Source of the DNA: Rheum nobile
Lineage: Eukaryota; Streptophyta; Magnoliopsida; Caryophyllales; Polygonaceae
DNA: 64,000 nt
Direction of reading: 5' to 3'
Assembly: GCA_027886185.1 (NCBI GenBank)
Contig: WOAB01000317.1
Location: 806,001 to 870,000, forward strand
Shown: positions 58,775 through 64,000 of the stretch, one piece after another
Numbering within the stretch: the stretch's first letter is position 1
How the letters are laid out: the number at the start of each line of letters is the position of its first letter
Program-made: the position numbers and the translations under genes
The notes under the pieces: generated by a model
Database searches by the model: none
Seen by the model: the letters and a program-made list of their open reading frames with translations, nothing else
Told to the model about the DNA's origin: nothing

Positions 58775-61223
58775 TCAATAATTGGGAAGGAAGGGATACA
58801 TATGCTCAAATGACCGGGGTAAAGACTCTGCTATATCTTCACATTCATGGTTGCGATGTTGCTCAAGCTCATTGTAGCATTGTTCGAATGCCTGCACACA
58901 ACACAAAAACGTTGATATGTATGAAAAAACATAGATAAGAGTTAACCGAATATTAAACAATCTACAAATCAGTCAAATTCATACCCGTGTCGCGTCTTCA
59001 ATGGTAGGGGGGTTGACGAATGGATGTGTACGTGGGAGGTACCATTCCATGTAATCATCGCTGCAGTCATGGCCTTGCTGGATTGGAGGGCCCATCGTAG
59101 CCAGGGTCATGGAATGTACAGTCTGCGCATCCCATGCAAATCGAGCTCTGTCGTACTCAACCTTGTAGTTGCTGATCTTTACTCCTCTCCAAGCCCTTAG
59201 AGGCTCTATAGGAGCTCGTGGAATCTCCTGAACATGGCAAAACTGTCTTGCCACACGGTCTGGCATGTACGGCTCGGTTATCCAAAGACACGATATAACT
59301 CCATGGAAGCGAGTAGGAGCGAATCTCGCATCGCTAAAGTCAATCGTACCGTACGGACTCCAATCAACCTAAACATACTTATCAGTTAACCCGAACGACA
59401 TCCAATCAACATAAACATAAATATATGTACATACCATGTCCGCAGTCATCGTATCGAACTCCACTCTGTAGTTTCTCATCGGGTTGGGTTTCGTTGTCAG
59501 GTCCCATCGACTAGCGTAGGCAACTGCATCATCAGAGTTCCAATCTCTACTCACTACAGGTCTGAACATGGGGAAATATTGATATATCCACGCCTGGAAG
59601 AGAATTTACGTAAGCAATCCTTGTTATTGAATAAATACAGATACAACAATAAAATAAGGTGAAACCAATGGTTTTTATAATTTACAAAAATACCTGAATC
59701 AGAGTATAGCACGTGGACATGAGTCTCGCTTCCTTTCTTGTGCACTCGCCCAAGCTGCGGTACACGTGAGCAAGAACGGCAGCACCCCATGCATATTCAT
59801 TAGTGCACGAGTGATCCTCCACAAACACGTGATAGTAGAGTGGCAATCTGTGTTGGGACTTGTCCGAAAATAGGCAAGAGCCCAACAAGTACAGCAAGTA
59901 TCCAGAAGCACGCTTCTCGTCATTTAGCCCATTGCAATGCCTCTTCAACATATCAGCAACTACAGTACCAGATGTCACATCCTTAGCAGCCAAATCAAAG
60001 AATCTCGTTGCCTCAGCCACCGCCGCCTTCTTCAAATCAGCACAGTCAAAGAACCTCGTGGAGGTGCTAAGTCTCTTCCATTGATGTTTAGCCCAAGGAT
60101 CAACAATACGTCATGGAGAGTTATGGTCATCTCTCCCCATGGCATATGGAACGAGCTGGTCTCAGGTTGCCAGCGCTCAACAAACGCACCTATCAGCGTC
60201 TCGTGCACATGGTCATGTATCACATGCGGAATATGACACAAGCCTGAACTAGCAGCCAGATTACCCCATGGCATTGACAACTCCAGATGCCATGCGTGTG
60301 TCTGTTTGCCTCGTTGCTGAAACTTCAACGGTGGCACATGCTATAAACATTTGCATTTTTAAACCAGTGTAAGCAATCGATTTGACATATTTATATAAAA
60401 ACGTGAAATGACAAGAATAAGGTTTTTCATGCAACTTACAATGCGCCAGTGGCGGAACCAAGGGGGGGAGGGGCTAGGGGGGTCATCGGCCCCCTCTTCC
60501 GTTGGACCAAGTATATAATTAAAGAGCTTGTATTTTTGTTTAGCAAACAAGGTCAGCCCATTTGGTAATACCACAAGAGAGGGATAGAGTCACCCGTGTT
60601 CGAAACTCCATATTATACTCTCACTATTTGTTCTTTTTTACAAAATTTCACTATGTATCCACGGTTGCATTGTATTTCCTATTCTAACCCAAATGTTTCT
60701 ATTTTTTTTCCATAATAATTATGAAATAGATTATAAAATTTTCAAATAATTAACCTTAAAGAAATACTCAGCTAGTTCTTACATCCAAAATTATTAAGCA
60801 GTGTACCCGCTTTTATACTTATCTTCACTATTTCAACCAAAGTTGATATCTATACTATTTTTTATTTAAAATTGTAAACCACTTTAGAATATTTCTTTCA
60901 AATATTATAACCTGCCTAATAACGTTTGTCAAGGATAAGTTATAAAAAAATACCTTTTAATTCTTATTTTGTCATTACATATTATCAAAGATCCAACATT
61001 ATAAAAACGTTATATACTAGGAGATCTTATGTTGCTAGGCTATTATTAATCATCGTTACATGATTTTTCAAGGAAATTTTTGGCCCCCCCTTTAAATCAT
61101 TTCTGGTTCCGCCACTGCAATGCGCTGATAAAGGGTGTACGCCACGTGATTGGCAAAACCCTTCAGCAACTCGGGATTCTCCGGACCTCCATAGACTCTG
61201 ACCTGCAATTCCGGTACATATCT
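58775..61223 (-). pseudogene. Plant mobile domain (PMD) gene, disrupted
   Basis: Five exons on the minus strand: 61118-61223 (5' end cut by an LTR), 59694-60340, 59435-59593, 58985-59368 and 58775-58891, all with GT...AG borders and compatible phases. Exon 1 reads YGGPENPELLKGFANHVAY. Exon 2 holds the PMD core (LIGAFVERWQPETSSFHMPW, GEMTITLHDVLLILGLNING, ASGYLLYLLGSCLFSDKS and YAWGAAVLAHVYRSLGECTR). PMD proteins are transposon-derived; MAIL1/MAIN relatives act in silencing. Exon 2 is shifted out of frame near 60035-60070 with about 60 expected residues missing, a hAT MITE sits at the exon 1 border, and the start is lost. A once complete, now inactive gene. Confidence 0.85.
60447..61117. mobile_element. 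hAT MITE with 8-bp TSD CAATGCGC
   Basis: Perfect 14-bp terminal inverted repeats CAGTGGCGGAACCA / TGGTTCCGCCACTG, 671 bp in total, flanked by CAATGCGC at 60439-60446 and 61118-61125. An 8-bp duplication and CAG...CTG ends define the hAT superfamily. No transposase. The duplicated bases overlap the exon 1 donor of the PMD gene. Confidence 0.95.
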
Positions 61224-62267
61224 TGTAACACCCCCAAAACTTAACCCTTTTTGGAAAGGTATTACCGCCAGTGACCCCAGTGTTCCTTACCGAGATCACC
61301 CAAGGCTTTACCGTTTAAATACAAATCATGAAATACAATGATACAAAATGATAACCTTATTTACATAAAACACGAGTCCCGAGATTACATCCCAATCCCG
61401 AATAGGACAAACACAGAGTTTAAATAAATTACAACGGAAATCTTAAACAAGGCACAGCGGAAAACTTTAAAAAGATATTACAAAAAGGGTTGTGATCGTA
61501 ATGATCACCTGCCCAAGGATCTCAACTTGATTAAAAGAAATTATTAAAAACGTCGGAAAACCACCGTCGACTCCATAGTCCTTCTAGTCTTCTCATCTAC
61601 ACTCTATCTGATGTGCCGAATCGAACGGATGACACCAGCCCACATGCGGAGAACAAAGTTCGTGGGTTAGTCTACTTAAATAGACTAGCAAGGGTAAACA
61701 GCAGAGTGGTTCGAGTGATCGAAACCGTTTACTATCATTGTCCCTCGAATAATAACCGAAGGGACGATACATAACCCGACACTTTCACGGAATAACAACA
61801 AAGGTATGCATGAGAGAAGATTCTGGAAGACTTCATCTTCACAGAAATCGACTCGAAAAGAGACTCCAAGAGATTGAGTCTTTAAGGAAATATGACAAAT
61901 CTGGAATGTTTAACAGAATCAAACAACAATGATTTAAAAGTTGACTGAGATGCTTCGGTTCACGACCAACCTCATCGCATACAGCGAATCCAGATCGGAA
62001 AGAGAACGTACTACATTCAAGTCGAGACGAGCTTTCCTAGCTGCACTATGACTTAGCTGCACTACTCGCCAAAGGTTTATTAATCATGTGCACTCGGGCA
62101 CATATCTTATTTAATTACAAAACACACATTACTGAAACACATTAATGTTATTAAGAGCGGCACACAGCTTAAATCTCAGGGTGACAATCATGTCAACCCA
62201 AATTAAAACACACACAACCCACACGCGGGACTTAACATCATTATGCCGAGTAACAACGGCGTTAATT

Positions 62268-62471
62268 ACACCGGGTGACCTTACGTTCACCCTGAATGCA
62301 CTACAGTGCTTACAGTTTAATTATGTGCTTAACTGCACTTATCTTATTAAATTACAACACACACACACAGTGTTGAGGCTTTTAAGAATATTCCGAGAAC
62401 ACGGAAGTTATGATGACACCGGGTGATCTTACGTTCACCCTGATTGCACTGCCACAGCGCTTACAGTTTAA
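62268..62471 (+). repeat. 149-bp spaced duplication inside the LTR
   Basis: 62268-62320 and 62417-62471 both read ACCGGGTGA(C/T)CTTACGTTCACC, with TGCACT and GCGCTTACAGTTTAAT-like ends. Confidence 0.8.
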
Positions 62472-62658
62472 TTTACAGGGTGACAGTTACGTCCACCCCA
62501 ATGCACTAGCTAAGTGCTTAAAACACAGGACTGCAATTAAGCTCATCCAACGGCGCTTGCAAGGCGCTTAAAACACTTCAGATCCTTACATGTGGATAAG
62601 AAGCATAGGTCATGACCCTTAAATTATTCGGCAATAACCCCGAGGAATATTATGATTT

Positions 62659-62931
62659 AAAGAAACGACAAATCCTTACTTGGATTAGCGTTCCCATGAA
62701 TATTAAATTATAAAGAAACGACTAATCCTTACTTGGATTAGCGTTCCTACGCACATTAAGTTATAAAGAAATGACTAATCCTTACTTGGATTAACGTTCC
62801 TACAAACACTCGCGTTAACTAAACAGTCTAACACAACAATTATTCACATTAAAGCCATCGAGGCAAACGACTTAAACAAAGAGATAATAGAAACAGCTAA
62901 TCCTTACTTGGATTAGTTTTCCTATTAATCC
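62659..62931 (+). repeat. 53-bp tandem repeat inside the LTR
   Basis: Three units starting at 62659, 62712 and 62765 (AAAGAAACGACTAATCC, TTACTTGGATTAGCGTTCC), plus a partial fourth at about 62888-62931. Each unit contains the inverted pair AATCC/GGATT. Confidence 0.92.
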
Positions 62932-63388
62932 ATATAAATGCCCGGAAGGCGATCACAGATAATATCGTCGTTCTAGCAGATATACAACCTATTATATGAT
63001 TTTCCAAAACAGTTTATAAAACCTTTTCCAGACAAACAAAGATAATCATTCCAAATTAATTACTCAGATAAACAGCTGATAATTAATGTAAATATGGAAC
63101 GATGAGCAAGAGCGAACCGCCACTTGCCTGAATCCGCAAAGTTTGAACAAAGCCTAACGACGACGGAATTCCGGGCTCGACACGCGTATAGCTCCACTAG
63201 CATAAACACCTTCGAGTCGACCCAAAAAGGAACCCTAGGTTAGATTCGACAAACAAAAGTACGAATATACGAAAGGACGAAAGGAATCGAAGGATACGAG
63301 ACCCGATCGAAGGTCTCAGAAGCCAACGCAACAACTCCTGGGCAACAACCCTTCACGGCCGGCCACCAAACAATTGCGGCGGGCAGCA

Positions 63389-63566
63389 CAATTGGTAACA
63401 AGTGGGTGTTAAGCCGTTTGTTAAAGCGTGAGGTCTCGTGTTCGAGACTCACGAACAACCTCCCAGCCATGGGGATTTGGTTGGGGTACATGGGCTGCGG
63501 CCCATGGATAGAGAAATGCCTGGCCCTATAAGGTCGGAGCCCCTCTCATTCAAAGTGTATTTTTTA
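63389..63566 (+). repeat. SINE-like unit, plus orientation
   Basis: Begins AGCACAATTGGTAACAAGTGGG (tRNA-head-like) with a box B-like GTGTTCGAGACTC at about 63438-63450. It continues to GGGCTGCGGCCCATG and GGTCGGAGCCCC. No poly-A tail; it ends in TTTTTTATGTAACAC, shared with the inverted neighbour. Confidence 0.55.
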
Positions 63567-63765
63567 TGTAACACCCGCCACTGTGGAGCTCCTGACCTAC
63601 AGGCCCAGCCATTCCCAACAGCGCGTTGTTGACATGGGCATGCAGCCCTAACACCCAACCCTTCCCCCGTAAATGGGTAGGTTGTTGCCGCGAGGATTCG
63701 AACCTCCGACATTTGATACAAAGGTAAAGCCTTACCACTTATATCACCAATTGCGCTGCAACACA
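63567..63765 (-). repeat. SINE-like unit, minus orientation
   Basis: The minus strand starts GCGCAATTGGTGATATAAGTGG, has a box B match GGTTCGAATCCTC at about 63692-63704, and then GGGCTGCATGCCCATG and GGTCAGGAGCTCC. The order and spacing match the plus-orientation unit, so the two are related copies joined tail to tail. Confidence 0.6.
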
Positions 63766-64000
63766 ATTGGTGATACAAGAGTAAGAGTACTACTTTTTAA
63801 GGAGCTTAATATCAAGAGTAAGAGTACTACTGATTCTAGGGTCTGTCATATCAACTGTAAAATTAGGAGAGCAGTTGAAGAAGATCGGGCCATTGCAGAT
63901 ATTGGTCTGAATAACAGCAATTAAGGAGTCTTTGTAAGAAATGAGTCTGTCGTCTCTAAGGGCTATAAAGATTGGGGTGTCAATTCCTAGTCTGGCTAAA
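63766..64000. other. Window end with a 19-bp direct repeat
   Basis: CAAGAGTAAGAGTACTACT occurs at 63776-63794 and 63813-63831. The rest may include coding remnants (KLGEQLKKIGPLQ in one frame), too short to assign. Confidence 0.5.

Larger units (their letters stand above)
61224..63388 (-). mobile_element. Truncated, expanded Ty3 LTR
   Basis: Starts TGTAACACCC and follows the LTR family of 1-2183 and 4513-7003 through to the region before its GC-rich block. It carries about 600 bp of extra repeat-rich sequence at 62100-62940. The polypurine-side third is missing and a SINE-like pair follows at 63389, so no second target-site duplication can be identified. It cuts off the 5' end of the PMD gene. 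Confidence 0.88.

Noticed and set aside
63690..63706. Possible tRNA gene from GGTTCGAATCCTC
   Set aside because: No cloverleaf can be completed around it; the context matches the neighbouring SINE-like unit.
63438..63778. ORFs on both strands near the right end
   Set aside because: They lie within the SINE-like pair and include tRNA-like box B sequence.
63830..63999. Leucine-rich-repeat-like peptide (KLGEQLKKIGPLQ...) suggesting a resistance gene
   Set aside because: Requires reading through stops in under 60 codons; similarity to LRR linkers is too weak.
1..64000. CRISPR arrays, operons, bacterial promoters or riboswitches
   Set aside because: The DNA is plant nuclear; the only regularly spaced repeats are the eukaryotic palindrome clusters and LTR repeats described.

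Overview
This is nuclear DNA from a flowering plant, almost certainly a eudicot. The evidence is intron-containing genes of plant-only families, long-LTR chromovirus-type Ty3 elements primed by initiator tRNA-Met, a Ty1/copia element, hAT and Mutator-like DNA transposon pieces, tRNA-derived SINE-like repeats and AT-rich spacers. I could not settle the family or species. No bacterial, plasmid or CRISPR features are present.

Layout. 1-7.8 kb is a rearranged cluster of Tekay-type Ty3 sequence forming a 6.7 kb near-perfect inverted repeat around a 118-bp centre, followed by smaller LTR pieces in both orientations. 7.8-9.75 kb is AT-rich spacer. 9755-19619 is a complete but coding-dead Tekay element on the minus strand, with 2.34 kb LTRs and target-site duplication ATAAG. 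20.45-23.64 kb is a clean host gene on the minus strand for a GRAVITROPIC IN THE LIGHT 1 (GIL1)/DUF641 protein with two introns in its 5'UTR. 24156-34667 is a decayed copia element (TSD TTATT). Its upstream LTR was hit by a second element at 30044-34379 (TSD AGTAG), a gag-pol-less derivative with 1836-bp LTRs. 36692-41222 is a second intact host gene, a two-exon pectin methylesterase with an N-terminal inhibitor domain, separated by a 2.97 kb intron.

41.4-54.7 kb is gene-poor. It holds hAT-like ends, a MYB-like (SHAQKYF class) pseudogene and a three-exon, intron-retaining fragment of the XPD/ERCC2 helicase gene that is too short and broken to be a normal gene. 54.7-61.2 kb is the most unusual part: a small GRF-type zinc-finger gene (minus), telomere-like CCCTAAA repeats, eleven copies of the palindrome CACACGT(T/A)ACGTGTG in three clusters, a deleted Mutator-like transposase ORF fused to an OTU-type domain (plus), and a five-exon plant mobile domain (PMD) gene (minus). 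The PMD gene is broken by a hAT MITE, by a frameshift, and at its 5' end by a Ty3 LTR. 61.2-64 kb is that LTR, internally expanded by tandem repeats, then two tail-to-tail SINE-like units.

How the parts relate. The two host genes (GIL1-like and pectin methylesterase) look functional and independent. Almost everything else is transposon-derived. The Ty3 elements belong to related subfamilies: they share LTR ends, primer-binding site and a GC-rich LTR motif, and the deletion derivative keeps the leader of the coding element. The GRF, transposase-OTU and PMD genes are typical of mobile-element-associated plant gene families. Their clustering around palindrome arrays suggests the remains of one large Mutator-like element; this is inference.
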